Positions 29,398 through 39,470 of a stretch of DNA of 64,000 nucleotides are shown piece after piece. The position numbers and the translations under genes were made by a program. The stretch comes from Actinomycetota bacterium (lineage in GTDB: Bacteria; Actinomycetota; Actinomycetes; Nanopelagicales; Nanopelagicaceae). Below the pieces are notes generated by a model. The model saw only the letters and a list, made by a program, of their open reading frames with translations, was not told the origin of the DNA and ran no database searches. The DNA lies in the NCBI GenBank assembly GCA_947463725.1, contig CANHRM010000002.1, forward strand, positions 1 through 64,000. The letters run 5' to 3'. Every line of letters begins with the position of its first letter. Positions within the stretch are counted from its first letter, which is position 1.

Positions 29398-30207
29398 TTA
29401 ATCTATTGGTGATGCGGATGGATCGAAATCTGCAGAATCTTGATCAATCTTCCGTTTATCTCTGCCACGATCAAGTAGCAGCGATATCAGTCCTGCTAGG
29501 AAATATAGGCAGATAAGTGGAACGGCCAGAATGCTCATCGTAATCGGATCAGAAGTGGGTGTTAACGCTGCTGCCGAGAGAGTTATTGCGAATACCCAAA
29601 TTCGCCATGGTTTCAAGATAGTGGATCCCCGCAAGAAGCCAATTAAATTAAAAGTCAGAAGAAATATTGGCAACTCAAAAGCCAAACCAAATAGCAGAAT
29701 CATTCGCAATACGAAATCTAAGTAGTCATCAAATTTAACTAGATTCGTTAGAGCATCGGGTGTGAATCCAAAGAGTACTTTTATTGCCACCGGCAAGATT
29801 AGGTATCCAATAGTGGAGCCCAATGCAAAAAATGGCGTAGCTGCGAGCAAAAAGAGAATTGAATAACGTTTTTCTTTACGGTGCAGAGCGGGAGCTATGA
29901 AAGCCCATAGCTGATAAAGCCAAACTGGTGCTGCCAAAATCAAACCACTTAAGATCGCGACTTTGATTTGCAGATTCAGCGGACCCAAGATTCCATTTAT
30001 ATAAAGTGAACCACATTCATCTGAACCGTTAGCCCTTGCTGCCGCCAGATCACAAACTGGCTTCGCAAGTTGAGTAATAATACGATCGTAGAGAACCCAG
30101 CCGGCAGTTGATGCAACCATAATGGCAACGATCGAACGGAAGAAGCGTTTGCGAAATTCTTTAAGATGTTCGAGTAAGGGCATCTTGCCTTTGTTGCGAT
30201 TGGACAT
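29398..30207 (-). CDS. tatC: Twin-arginine translocase subunit TatC
   Basis: MPLLEHLKEFRKRFFRSIVAI..., six TM pattern. Confidence 0.95.
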   Translation of the reverse strand: MSNRNKGKMPLLEHLKEFRKRFFRSIVAIMVASTAGWVLYDRIITQLAKPVCDLAAARANGSDECGSLYINGILGPLNLQIKVAILSGLILAAPVWLYQLWAFIAPALHRKEKRYSILFLLAATPFFALGSTIGYLILPVAIKVLFGFTPDALTNLVKFDDYLDFVLRMILLFGLAFELPIFLLTFNLIGFLRGSTILKPWRIWVFAITLSAAALTPTSDPITMSILAVPLICLYFLAGLISLLLDRGRDKRKIDQDSADFDPSASPID

Positions 30208-30218
30208 AACGAGAACGA

Positions 30219-30398
30219 CTACTTAGAAGATGAGTCGTCATCTTTCTTATCGTCGTCCTTCATCTCTTTCATTTCAGATTTGAAAATACGAAGCGAACGG
30301 CCAAGTGAGCGAGCTGAATCAGGCAGTCGTTTAGCACCGAACAAAACGGCAATAACAATCAAAATTACGATTAACTCTGGACCACCGAGACTACCCAT
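30219..30398 (-). CDS. tatA: Twin-arginine translocase subunit TatA (not in supplied ORF track)
   Basis: [68 protein letters not shown] upstream. Confidence 0.95.
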   Translation of the reverse strand: MGSLGGPELIVILIVIAVLFGAKRLPDSARSLGRSLRIFKSEMKEMKDDDKKDDDSSSK

Positions 30399-30480
30399 TT
30401 GATTACTCCTTTAGATTCAACTTCTACGGGTAAACGCTAGCGCATAAAATAGCGCTTACGGCCAGATCGCTCTTTAGAAA

Positions 30481-31389
30481 TTAGTGATAATTTTCTAACG
30501 CTGCCTTGGCTCGAGCATGTACTGCGGACCTAATCTGAATTGGCTCAGTGGCTTCAATCTGTCCGGCTAGCGAGAGGACTGCTCGAGAAATCCATGAGGC
30601 GCTAAAGCCCTCAATGGAAGCGGTTTTGGAACTTACCGAAATTTGTGGCAAAAGTTCAAGGACTTGGCGGGATGCAGAGTGCACCTTGACTTCAAATTTA
30701 ATAGAAGATTCGTTGGCAGTTACAGGGCTATTCGGCCAAACTTGATCGTCAATTTCTGTGACCCTAACAATTCGATCGGCCCGAAAATTACGAATAGCTT
30801 TCGCGTTATCGCAATAACCTTGTAAATATTCATGAGTACCTGATTGAGACAGTTCATAAGGCGCAACTTGCCGCTTTGAAACTTGATCGTTAGCGACTGA
30901 ATGGTAAGTGATCTCAATCCAGCCACGACGTCGGATAGCGCGCAGGATCAATGCGCGGAATTCAGAATTCAAACTAGCTTCAATTTGAACTTGTGGCGCT
31001 GATATCAATTGTGTGCGCAATTGATCTTGCAGGTTCGTAATCTCGTTTACTAAAGAAGTATCGGTGTTACTTAGCTCCGCGCTTAACAGATCGAGACCCA
31101 TATATATGGAAAGTACTTCGGCACGATCAAGCGCTCTAGGTGCTGCGAGAGTTTCAGCGTTACGGATTGAAACGAAGCCGGATTCAAATTCGAGATCAAT
31201 TAGTTCTAGTGGGGTGTAACCAGGCAATCCACACATCCAAAGTGTATTTAGATCGTCAGTAATTTCTTTAATGGTGGTATTGAAAGTCTTTGCTAATTCC
31301 GAAATTGCAATACCTTGATGTGTTGTTAAGTAAGGAACTAAATCCAGAAGCCTTGCAGTGCGTGCTAACCCGGTATCTTGTTTAGCCAT
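30481..31389 (-). CDS. pafC: WYL-domain regulator PafC
   Basis: RLLDLVPYLTTHQGIAISELAKTFN HTH; WYL-type C-terminus; tandem with pafB next to tatA. Confidence 0.88.
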   Translation of the reverse strand: MAKQDTGLARTARLLDLVPYLTTHQGIAISELAKTFNTTIKEITDDLNTLWMCGLPGYTPLELIDLEFESGFVSIRNAETLAAPRALDRAEVLSIYMGLDLLSAELSNTDTSLVNEITNLQDQLRTQLISAPQVQIEASLNSEFRALILRAIRRRGWIEITYHSVANDQVSKRQVAPYELSQSGTHEYLQGYCDNAKAIRNFRADRIVRVTEIDDQVWPNSPVTANESSIKFEVKVHSASRQVLELLPQISVSSKTASIEGFSASWISRAVLSLAGQIEATEPIQIRSAVHARAKAALENYH

Positions 31390-32320
31390 GAATTTTCACC
31401 AGCTCTTCAAGAGCGGATATCACGGCTGTTCTTAGCGTCAGCGGCGATGAAACTATTACATCTTGCCCATGCCAAAGAACTAAACTAGTTATGTAATCAA
31501 GATCAAAAATAGGAACTTCAAGTAGATCCCAATCATCGGCAGTTTCGATAGTTGTGGCCATGCGTCGAAATTGATAGCCCGAGCCTGGGCGGACTTGTAG
31601 TACTGCCAACGGAGTTTCGATATCGGGTTCGAGTTCTGAAATTTCAAAACTTGAAGGCATTACATAACTTTGCGCTTTACCTGTTGCAGTCACAAAGCCC
31701 TGGATTCGATCTAACCGAAAATTTCTAATTGCGTCCTTTTCAGTATCTAGCCCAATTAGATACCAATGTGATTTACGGGACTGAACTCCATAAACCTGTA
31801 ATCGACGATTCAGTGCTACCCCTTGGATGTTTAGATAGTCGAACTCAATAGTGGTTAGCGAAGTGAGTGCATCTAGGGCACTTCGTAAGTTTTCATCTGC
31901 GCCAACAAGTTTTGGCGCCATTACTGGCAACTGAGATGAGTCAGTATCTAAACCAATCGAATTCAATTTACGCAACGCCTGTTGTGACAAATCAGTAAAT
32001 GCCGCATCTTGCCAAGCTTGGGCAGCTAATGAGAGCAGCGTGACTTGGGTTGGTGTTAAGTCGCGCAAGGAAAGCGCATAACTTTCCGGTCGAATTCGGT
32101 AACCCGCCTCGTCGTCGAAAAGTGGATCTAATCCCCCAACTTCGATCCGGATACCCAATTTACGAAGATCATCTTTATCGCGTTCGAACATGCGCTCTTT
32201 AGATTCAGCACTACCTTCGTATCCTTCAATGTTACGAAAAATCTCATTCTTGGTTAAATATCTCTTAGTTGCGAGTAGTGCAATTGTTAAATTTACTAAG
32301 CGCTCATTCTTCCGCGACAC
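31382..32320 (-). CDS. pafB: WYL-domain regulator PafB
   Basis: RKNERLVNLTIALLATKRYLTKNEIF, FERDKDDLRKLGI, SRKSHWYLIGLD. Confidence 0.9.
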   Translation of the reverse strand: MSRKNERLVNLTIALLATKRYLTKNEIFRNIEGYEGSAESKERMFERDKDDLRKLGIRIEVGGLDPLFDDEAGYRIRPESYALSLRDLTPTQVTLLSLAAQAWQDAAFTDLSQQALRKLNSIGLDTDSSQLPVMAPKLVGADENLRSALDALTSLTTIEFDYLNIQGVALNRRLQVYGVQSRKSHWYLIGLDTEKDAIRNFRLDRIQGFVTATGKAQSYVMPSSFEISELEPDIETPLAVLQVRPGSGYQFRRMATTIETADDWDLLEVPIFDLDYITSLVLWHGQDVIVSSPLTLRTAVISALEELVKIHG

Positions 32321-33191
32321 CGTAAGCTCCTTTCGCCGGACGACGTCTGCGAGCTAGAACTTCAACTCCCGGTGCCATGCGGCGACTAATAATTAGGAAA
32401 CCGGTATGAGCGATCATTCGCTGCTGAGGTCGCACTGCTAATCCCTCGTGATGCCAGCCGCGAATCATCGATTCATTACTTTCAGGTTCAGTGAATCGGC
32501 CATCAGCTTTGAGCGCTTCGGCAGTTGCTGATAATTGAGTAGTTGTCGCAACGTAGGCTAGAAATACTCCGCCTGGTCGTAAAACGTTCGCTGCCATATC
32601 TACACATTCCCAAGGCGCCAACATATCTAGAACAACCCGATCGAATTGATGAGAGAATTCCTGTTCTTGTACAGAACCTAGATCGCAACTCCAGTTGCTC
32701 GGTGTCTGACCAAAATAATCAGCGACATTTGCTTTAGCAATCTCAGCGAATTCCTCACGACGTTCAACTGAATGAACTAGTCCTTCAGTCCCTACTGCGC
32801 GAAGTAAGGTGATAGTTAACGCACCACTACCAACACCAGCTTCTAACACTCGGGCGCCTGGATAAATATCGGCAAACCCTAAAATGAAAGCTGCATCTTT
32901 TGGGTAAACGATGGTTGCACCGCGTGGCATGGACAACACATAGTCACCTAATAATGGTTTGAAAGCGGTGAACTTTAAGCCCGCAGTCGTGCTGATAACC
33001 GATCCTTCTGGAATCCCGACCAATTCATCGTGAACGATCCAACCTTTGTGTGTGTGCCATTCCTTGCCCGGCGTAATCGTTAAGGAGTACATCTTGCCCT
33101 TGGGGTCAGTTAATTGAATGCGATCGCCATATGTGAAAGTGCCCGCTTGCAGCGAAGCGAGAGATTTCGGAGCCGGTGTAATTTCGGACAT
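32304..33191 (-). CDS. trmI: tRNA (adenine-58-N1)-methyltransferase TrmI
   Basis: YPKDAAFILGFADIYPGARVLEAGVGSGALTITLLRAVG, LDMLAPWE. Confidence 0.93.
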   Translation of the reverse strand: MSEITPAPKSLASLQAGTFTYGDRIQLTDPKGKMYSLTITPGKEWHTHKGWIVHDELVGIPEGSVISTTAGLKFTAFKPLLGDYVLSMPRGATIVYPKDAAFILGFADIYPGARVLEAGVGSGALTITLLRAVGTEGLVHSVERREEFAEIAKANVADYFGQTPSNWSCDLGSVQEQEFSHQFDRVVLDMLAPWECVDMAANVLRPGGVFLAYVATTTQLSATAEALKADGRFTEPESNESMIRGWHHEGLAVRPQQRMIAHTGFLIISRRMAPGVEVLARRRRPAKGAYGVAEE

Positions 33192-33197
33192 GAACGC

Positions 33198-33203
33198 ATC
33201 CTA
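33198..33203 (-). promoter_or_regulatory. -10 TAGGAT, 6 nt before trmI ATG (leaderless)
   Basis: TAGGAT-gcgttc-ATG on minus strand. Confidence 0.6.
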
Positions 33204-33251
33204 GTTCAGCCAAGCTATGAAAGTCAGCCCAACTTTGTCTTACCTATGGCC

Positions 33252-33257
33252 TATCTT
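33252..33257 (+). promoter_or_regulatory. -10 TATCTT, 6 nt before RecB-like GTG 33264 (leaderless)
   Basis: TATCTT-gagcag-GTG. Confidence 0.5.
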
Positions 33258-33263
33258 GAGCAG

Positions 33264-34016
33264 GTGGCAAATTTGCGATTATCACCGAGTCGAGTTTCGG
33301 AATTCACTAATTGTCCACAACTCTACAAATATCGCACCATTGACAAGTTACCCGAACCCCCAAGTGTTGACGCCGAACGTGGCACTTTAGTTCACACCGT
33401 ACTTCATGATCTTTTTGAATCCCCCGCTGAACTTCGGAATCTAGAGACCGCTGTTGAATTACTGCCCTCAAGATGGCAGGCCCAGCTTGCAGCAAAACCG
33501 GATTTAGCGCCCTTGGTTAGTAATGAAAAGGAATGGATCGATCGAGCAAACGCACTTTTAGCCACTTATTTTAAATTGGAAAAACCCGAAACTTTTGAAC
33601 CGACTTTCCGTGAATTACATCTCGAATTCGATTTGAACTCTGATCTCTATCTGCACGGATATGTCGATCGATTAGATGTTGCACCAACTGGTGAAGTTCG
33701 GATTGTTGATTACAAAACTGGTAAGTCTCCGAAGCCAGGTTGGGAAGCAAAGGCTCTTTTTCAACTGCAGGTTTACGCGCTTCTCTATTACAAAACAAAT
33801 AACGTATTACCACGATTACTTCTATTGATTTATTTAGGTGATGGCGCACTCGTGCGTAGTACTCCAACAATGGCTGATCTCGCTGCCACAGAGGCAACTC
33901 TGATGCGCATTGCTAGTGAAATAAAGCTTGCTATTGAGAAAGATGTCTGGCCCACTAAGCCCTCACGTTTGTGTGATTGGTGCTTCTTTAAAGCGATCTG
34001 TCCTGCGCATACTTAA
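33264..34016 (+). CDS. RecB-family (PD-(D/E)XK) nuclease, Rv2119-like
   Basis: LRLSPSRVSEFTNCPQLYKYR, GYVDRLDVAPTGEVRIVDYKTGKSP, CDWCFFKAICPAH; GTG 33264 chosen because TATCTT lies exactly 6 nt upstream (upstream ATG 33246 possible). Confidence 0.88.
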   Translation: MANLRLSPSRVSEFTNCPQLYKYRTIDKLPEPPSVDAERGTLVHTVLHDLFESPAELRNLETAVELLPSRWQAQLAAKPDLAPLVSNEKEWIDRANALLATYFKLEKPETFEPTFRELHLEFDLNSDLYLHGYVDRLDVAPTGEVRIVDYKTGKSPKPGWEAKALFQLQVYALLYYKTNNVLPRLLLLIYLGDGALVRSTPTMADLAATEATLMRIASEIKLAIEKDVWPTKPSRLCDWCFFKAICPAHT

Positions 34017-34671
34017 GCGTCAATTTTTCATAATTCCAGTTTGCTAGTGACGTAGTTACATCTACTCTGCCACTCTTTTCAATCGGGACAATGTGCGGAA
34101 CGGCTAAAACCCATGCACCTGAAGCTTTCGCAGCAGTAACCCCAGTTAAGGAATCCTCAAGAACTAAGGCATTGGTTATCTCATGTCCACCGCTAGAGGC
34201 AGCGAGTAAATAACCTTCTGGATCAGGCTTTGAGACCTTTACATCATTACTTGAAATAGAACGAACAAATGGACTTACCGCGAAGTTCGCTAACACTGCA
34301 TCTACAAGTGATCTCGGGCTGGCTGATACTAACGTTAACTCGACGTCATGGGATCGAAGGTCAGTTATCAACTCGATAGCTCCGGGCATGAACGGCAAGT
34401 CGCCCTTAAACTTTATAACCATTCGATCAATCATTTCTAACATCAGTGAATTACCATCACGTTTCCCGCCAATTAGGTCTGACATATAGTTTCCTACGCG
34501 ATCTAGTGGCCCGCCTAATGATGTTGCTTGATCTGATGCCAACCATTGATAACCAAATTCAGCCATCAATTCCGTTTCAGTTTCTAACCAAAGTGGCTCG
34601 GAGTCGACTAGTAGACCATCCATATCAAAGAAAACGGCGCTATAAAAATTTAGGTGCGCGTTAGTTGGCAT
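33988..34671 (-). CDS. HAD superfamily hydrolase (beta-phosphoglucomutase-like)
   Basis: VFFDMDGLLVDSEPLW, LVSASPRSLVDAVL, VLEDSLTGVTAAKASG; ATG 34671 overlaps the metH stop. Confidence 0.9.
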   Translation of the reverse strand: MPTNAHLNFYSAVFFDMDGLLVDSEPLWLETETELMAEFGYQWLASDQATSLGGPLDRVGNYMSDLIGGKRDGNSLMLEMIDRMVIKFKGDLPFMPGAIELITDLRSHDVELTLVSASPRSLVDAVLANFAVSPFVRSISSNDVKVSKPDPEGYLLAASSGGHEITNALVLEDSLTGVTAAKASGAWVLAVPHIVPIEKSGRVDVTTSLANWNYEKLTLKYAQDRSL

Positions 34672-37600
34672 TGAAATATTTAGCCTCTGGGTGATGCACG
34701 ATGATGGCGCTGGTGGATTGTTCTGGGTGTAGTTGGAATTCTTCGGAAAGTTCCACGCCAATGCGTCCAGGTTCTAGCAACTCGCACAACTGAACCTGTT
34801 GTTCGATATCCGGGCAAGCTGGATAACCGAATGAGTAGCGAGAACCTCGGTAGCCTTGATCAAGAATGCCTTGTAAGTCAGGTGCATCCTCGGCACGTAC
34901 CTGCATCTCTTCACGAATTCGTTGATGCCAATATTCAGCAAGCGCCTCAGTTAATTGAACTGATAGACCGTGAAGTTCGAGATATTCACGATATTCATTC
35001 TTTGCGAATAATTCAGCTGCTGCCTTGCTAATGGTGTTTCCCATAGTTACAACATGGAATGCCACTACGTCGACTTTCCCGGAATCTTTACTAGCGAAGA
35101 AATCACTTATGCATAAACGTCGATCGCGGCGTTGACGAGGAAATGAGAAACGAGTTCGTTCCTTACCTTTATCGGGACCTTCATGATGCAGAATTACTAG
35201 TTCATTACCTTCGCTGACACATGGGAAGTACCCGTAAACAACGGCGGCTTCTAGCCAGCCTTCGGATTGAACTTGGTTTAGTAGAGCGCGCAAGCGTGGT
35301 CGGCCTTCAGTCTCGGCCATTGCTTCGTACTCACCGCGAGCGCCTTTTAGACCCCATTGACCCATAAACAAAGCGCGCTCGTCGAGCATTTCCGAATAAT
35401 CAGCTAACGGAATGCCCTTAACAATTCGCGATCCGAAGAACGGCACCTTAGGGATCTCAATATCCAGCGCTACATCGCTGCGCTTGGTATCGATTTCTTC
35501 ACTGACTTCAATATTGCGAGTGGATTTAACTTTTCGTTCGCGTAACGCTGGCAGCGCAGCCCCTGGTTCGCCTCGTTTAACCGCCATGATCGCATCCATT
35601 AAGCGCAAGCCTTCGAACGCATCTCGCGCATAGCGAACTTCACCTGGGAAAATTTCGGCTAAGTCTTGTTCGACGAAAGCACGGGTCAGAGCAGCGCCAC
35701 CCAAAACAATCGGCCATTTTTGATCTAAACCACGAGCAGTGATCTCTTCCAGATTCTCTTTCATGATCACCGTGGATTTAACTAACAGACCACTCATACC
35801 AATTGCATCGACGTTATGTTCTTGAGCAGCATCAACGATCTGATTAATCGTTTGCTTAATTCCGATGTTTACCACTTGGTAGCCGTTGTTAGACAAAATG
35901 ATGTCAACTAAATTTTTGCCAATATCGTGCACATCGCCTTTAACAGTAGCAAGCAACATTCGCCCGCGACCCTGGTCATCAGTTTTCTCCATATGTGGTT
36001 CTAGATATGCGACCGCACTTTTCATTACTTCTGCACTTTGCAGCACGAAAGGCAATTGCATTTCGCCTTTACCAAATAATTCACCAACAACTTTCATGCC
36101 TTCAAGCAAATGATCATTAATAATCTGAAGCGGTTTGATTCCATTTGTCATGGCTAAATCTAGATCGGCATCAAGTCCGACTTTCTCGCCGTCAATAATG
36201 CGTCTTTGTAATCGTTCTTCCAGAGGCAACGCCGCTAGACCAGCAGCTCGCAAGTTACGAGTCGCGGCTACTTCGACACCTTCGAATAATTGAAGAAATT
36301 CTGTTAGTGGGTCATAAGTACATTCCCCATCGGCATATGTTCGGCGATCATAAATTAGATCAAGTGCTACTTCACGGGCTCTAGCATCAATGCGAACCAT
36401 CGGCGTGATTTTGGACGGATGCACGATTGCAGAGTCAAGGCCAGCCTCAACGCATTCGTGCAGGAACACTGAGTTAAGCACGATACGAGAAGCTGCATTT
36501 AAGCCAAAGGAAACATTGCTAACGCCAAGAGTTGTTTGTACTTCTGGGAACTCAAGTTTTAAAGCACGGATAGCTTCGATTGTTTCAATGCCATCGCGTC
36601 GAGTTTCCTCTTGTCCAGTTGCTATAGGGAAAGTTAAGCAGTCAATCAGAATGTCACCGGTCGCCATCCCCCAGTTAGTTGTTAAATTAAGAATCAATCG
36701 ACGAGCTACCTTAAGTTTCCACTCTTTGGTACGTGCTTGCCCTTCTTCATCTATAGTCAATGCAACAACACTGGCTCCATGTTCGCGCACGAGTGGCATA
36801 ATCTTGGCGAAGCGCGATGTTGGCCCGTCGCCATCTTCGTAGTTAACCGAGTTAATTACACTGCGCCCGCCCAGTTGTTCAAGACCTGCTTTAAGAACAG
36901 CTGGTTCAGTTGAGTCCAAAACGATCGGCAATGTAGATGCTGTAGCAAAGCGACTAGCAAGTTCAGTCATGTCTTTGGCGCCGTCGCGACCAACATAGTC
37001 AACTGACAGATCGAGCATGTGTGCACCTTCGCGAATTTGATCGCGAGCAATTTCTACACAAGTTTGCCAGTCTTCAACAATTAGCGCATCGCGGAAAGCT
37101 CTAGAACCGTTCGCATTTGTACGTTCACCGATTGCCAAGTAAGTCTTATCTTGGCGAAATGGTACAAATTGATAAAGTGAAGACGCGCCAGGTTCAGTAA
37201 CCGGGCTACGGTCCTTGATTTGATGGCCCTTAAACTTCTCAACAACTGCAGCTAAGTGAGCTGGCGTAGTACCGCAACATCCGCCCAGAAGTGAGATGCC
37301 ATAGTCGGCAACGAAAGTATCTAGTGCGGTTGCAAGTTCTTCAGGGCCAAGCGGATATTCCGCACCTTTTTTGCCAAGAATTGGTAGACCTGCATTAGGC
37401 ATTACCGAGAGCGCGACTTTAGAATTTTGAGATAAATAGCGTAAGTGTTCTGACATCTCAGCTGGTCCAGTCGCGCAGTTAAGACCGATCAAATCGATAT
37501 CTAAAGGGGCAAGTGCGTTTAGCGCTGCGCCAATCTCAGAACCGAGCAACATTGTTCCGGTTTGTTCAACAGTTACTTGAGCAATCAAAATTACATCACG

Positions 37601-38158
37601 TTCAACTTTGGCCATCGCCGCGCGCGAACCATTGACTGCCGCCTTCGCTTGCAATAAATCTTGGGTAGTTTCGATCAAAAGCGCGTCAGATCCACCATCT
37701 AGTAAACCTTGCGCAGCAGTTTCGTAAGCGCTACGTAGAAATTCATAGGTAGTGTGACCAAGCGTTGGCAACTTTGTTCCGGGTCCAAGTGAACCTAAAA
37801 CGAAACGCGGCTTGTCGGCGGTCGAAAATTTATCCGCACACTCGCGGGCAATCTTTGCTCCCGCAAAGGCTAATTCGTAGATTCGATCTTCGATGCCGTA
37901 CTCGGCTAAGTTGGCCCAGTTTGCACCGAAGGTATTTGTTTCGATTGCATCTACGCCAACAGCTAAATATTCGTTGTGTACGCTGGCAACAATATCGGGA
38001 CGAGAAATATTCAGGATTTCGTTACAGCCCTCGTGATTTTGAAAATCTTCAAGAGTTGGATCGGCGGCTTGCAACATCGTTCCCATAGCGCCATCAGCTA
38101 TAACGATGCGCTCGGCTAACGCCTGACGAAGCAAAGAAGGCGTTTTTACGAGGCTCAT
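34661..38158 (-). CDS. metH: Cobalamin-dependent methionine synthase
   Basis: 1165 aa; LGGCCGTTPAHLAA (Zn), pterin-binding domain, GDVHDIGKNLV (B12 DxHxxG), activation domain. Confidence 0.97.
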   Translation of the reverse strand: MSLVKTPSLLRQALAERIVIADGAMGTMLQAADPTLEDFQNHEGCNEILNISRPDIVASVHNEYLAVGVDAIETNTFGANWANLAEYGIEDRIYELAFAGAKIARECADKFSTADKPRFVLGSLGPGTKLPTLGHTTYEFLRSAYETAAQGLLDGGSDALLIETTQDLLQAKAAVNGSRAAMAKVERDVILIAQVTVEQTGTMLLGSEIGAALNALAPLDIDLIGLNCATGPAEMSEHLRYLSQNSKVALSVMPNAGLPILGKKGAEYPLGPEELATALDTFVADYGISLLGGCCGTTPAHLAAVVEKFKGHQIKDRSPVTEPGASSLYQFVPFRQDKTYLAIGERTNANGSRAFRDALIVEDWQTCVEIARDQIREGAHMLDLSVDYVGRDGAKDMTELASRFATASTLPIVLDSTEPAVLKAGLEQLGGRSVINSVNYEDGDGPTSRFAKIMPLVREHGASVVALTIDEEGQARTKEWKLKVARRLILNLTTNWGMATGDILIDCLTFPIATGQEETRRDGIETIEAIRALKLEFPEVQTTLGVSNVSFGLNAASRIVLNSVFLHECVEAGLDSAIVHPSKITPMVRIDARAREVALDLIYDRRTYADGECTYDPLTEFLQLFEGVEVAATRNLRAAGLAALPLEERLQRRIIDGEKVGLDADLDLAMTNGIKPLQIINDHLLEGMKVVGELFGKGEMQLPFVLQSAEVMKSAVAYLEPHMEKTDDQGRGRMLLATVKGDVHDIGKNLVDIILSNNGYQVVNIGIKQTINQIVDAAQEHNVDAIGMSGLLVKSTVIMKENLEEITARGLDQKWPIVLGGAALTRAFVEQDLAEIFPGEVRYARDAFEGLRLMDAIMAVKRGEPGAALPALRERKVKSTRNIEVSEEIDTKRSDVALDIEIPKVPFFGSRIVKGIPLADYSEMLDERALFMGQWGLKGARGEYEAMAETEGRPRLRALLNQVQSEGWLEAAVVYGYFPCVSEGNELVILHHEGPDKGKERTRFSFPRQRRDRRLCISDFFASKDSGKVDVVAFHVVTMGNTISKAAAELFAKNEYREYLELHGLSVQLTEALAEYWHQRIREEMQVRAEDAPDLQGILDQGYRGSRYSFGYPACPDIEQQVQLCELLEPGRIGVELSEEFQLHPEQSTSAIIVHHPEAKYFNAN

Positions 38159-38192
38159 TGGCGCAAGGTTACCAGTAGATAAACTTTGGTGA

Positions 38193-39434
38193 TTAGATCG
38201 CGATACCTAATAAGGTGTCGATAGCTCTACTTAACTCACCGCTACTGCCGCCGGTTAGGCCGCCTTCGGTTTGCTCGATCCATGCATCAATCGCCTTAAT
38301 TGCTCTAACTGTGTCTAAATTATCGGCCAAGCTAGCAATGATTAACGCAACACACTCTTTCGTAGGTGCAACCTCATTGCGACTGAGTGCACTTTGCAAC
38401 CGAGCCATTCGGTTACTAGCTTCATCCAATACTGCATCAGTCCACATGCGATCACGACCATATGGGCTACTAAGAAGAGCTAAACGAATGACCATGGGAT
38501 CAACACCTGATGCAACTAATTTACTAACGAAAACCAAATTGCCTTTGCTCTTACTCATTTTCTCGCCATCTAGTCCAACCATGCCTGCGTGGATATATGT
38601 ACGTGCGTATGGTTTGCCAGTCAAGATAGCAACTTGCGATGCGCCCATTTCATGGTGAGGAAAAATCAGATCACTTCCACCGCCTTGAATATCAATGGCA
38701 AAGTCATCAGCTGGATCTGGCTGCAAATATGCAAGTGCGATGGCGCTACATTCAATGTGCCAACCGGGCCGTCCAGCGCCAAATGGTGACGGCCAAGAAG
38801 GTTCACCAGGCCGGGCTGCTAACCAGACCAGACAATCGAGCACATCCTTTTTGCCAATTCGATCTGGATCACCCCCACGCTGCGAAAATATCTCTTGCAT
38901 CTCTACTTGAGAATAGTGCGAACGTGTTCCAAATTCAGAATCACTACGAACCGAGAAATAAAGATCGTTCTCTACCGGATAAATTGTATTAGCCGTTTTA
39001 AGAGCTTCAATTGCTTGGGTAACTAATGGAATAGCTTCGACGGCACCGATATAACTTTCCGGTGGCAAAACATGAAGATTTACCATGTCGCTTCGGAATA
39101 GTTCAATTTGGGAATGTGCTAGCTCTTGCCAATCAATCCCATCACGATTAGCTCGTTCAAGTAATGGATCATCAATGTCGGTTATGTTCTGCACGAAACG
39201 AACTTCGGCGCCGGTTGCTCTGAGATAACGGTTAATTAAATCAAATGTTAAATAAGTTGCCGCATGACCTAAGTGAGTCGCATCGTAAGGAGTTATTCCG
39301 CATACGTACATGCGATAAAGATTTTTAGTTGGGAGCGCCTTCTTAGTTCCGGAAAGCGTGTCTTTTAAGGTGAGTTTAGGCAGCGCAAATTTAGGATCTA
39401 GGGCTGGAATCGCCACTGTTGGCCATGAGCGCAT
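38193..39434 (-). CDS. mshC: Cysteine:GlcN-Ins ligase MshC (mycothiol biosynthesis)
   Basis: MRSWPTVAIPAL..., MYVCGITPYDATHLGHAATYLTFDL, GEKMSKSKGN. Confidence 0.93.
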   Translation of the reverse strand: MRSWPTVAIPALDPKFALPKLTLKDTLSGTKKALPTKNLYRMYVCGITPYDATHLGHAATYLTFDLINRYLRATGAEVRFVQNITDIDDPLLERANRDGIDWQELAHSQIELFRSDMVNLHVLPPESYIGAVEAIPLVTQAIEALKTANTIYPVENDLYFSVRSDSEFGTRSHYSQVEMQEIFSQRGGDPDRIGKKDVLDCLVWLAARPGEPSWPSPFGAGRPGWHIECSAIALAYLQPDPADDFAIDIQGGGSDLIFPHHEMGASQVAILTGKPYARTYIHAGMVGLDGEKMSKSKGNLVFVSKLVASGVDPMVIRLALLSSPYGRDRMWTDAVLDEASNRMARLQSALSRNEVAPTKECVALIIASLADNLDTVRAIKAIDAWIEQTEGGLTGGSSGELSRAIDTLLGIAI

Positions 39435-39440
39435 TGTTTT

Positions 39441-39446
39441 ATTCTA
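39441..39446 (-). promoter_or_regulatory. -10 TAGAAT, 6 nt before mshC ATG (leaderless)
   Basis: TAGAAT-aaaaca-ATG on minus strand. Confidence 0.65.
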
Positions 39447-39470
39447 GATGTTCTCAAGAGGTTTTAAACG

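Noticed and set aside
30437-30456. Hairpin AGCGC-ataaaata-GCGCT between pafC and tatA
   Set aside because: Short stem without U-tract; not distinguishable from chance.
33114-33263. Upstream extension of the RecB-like ORF over the trmI 5' end
   Set aside because: Would overlap trmI antisense; conserved sequence begins at VANLRLSPSRVSEF and a -10/GTG pair fits that start.
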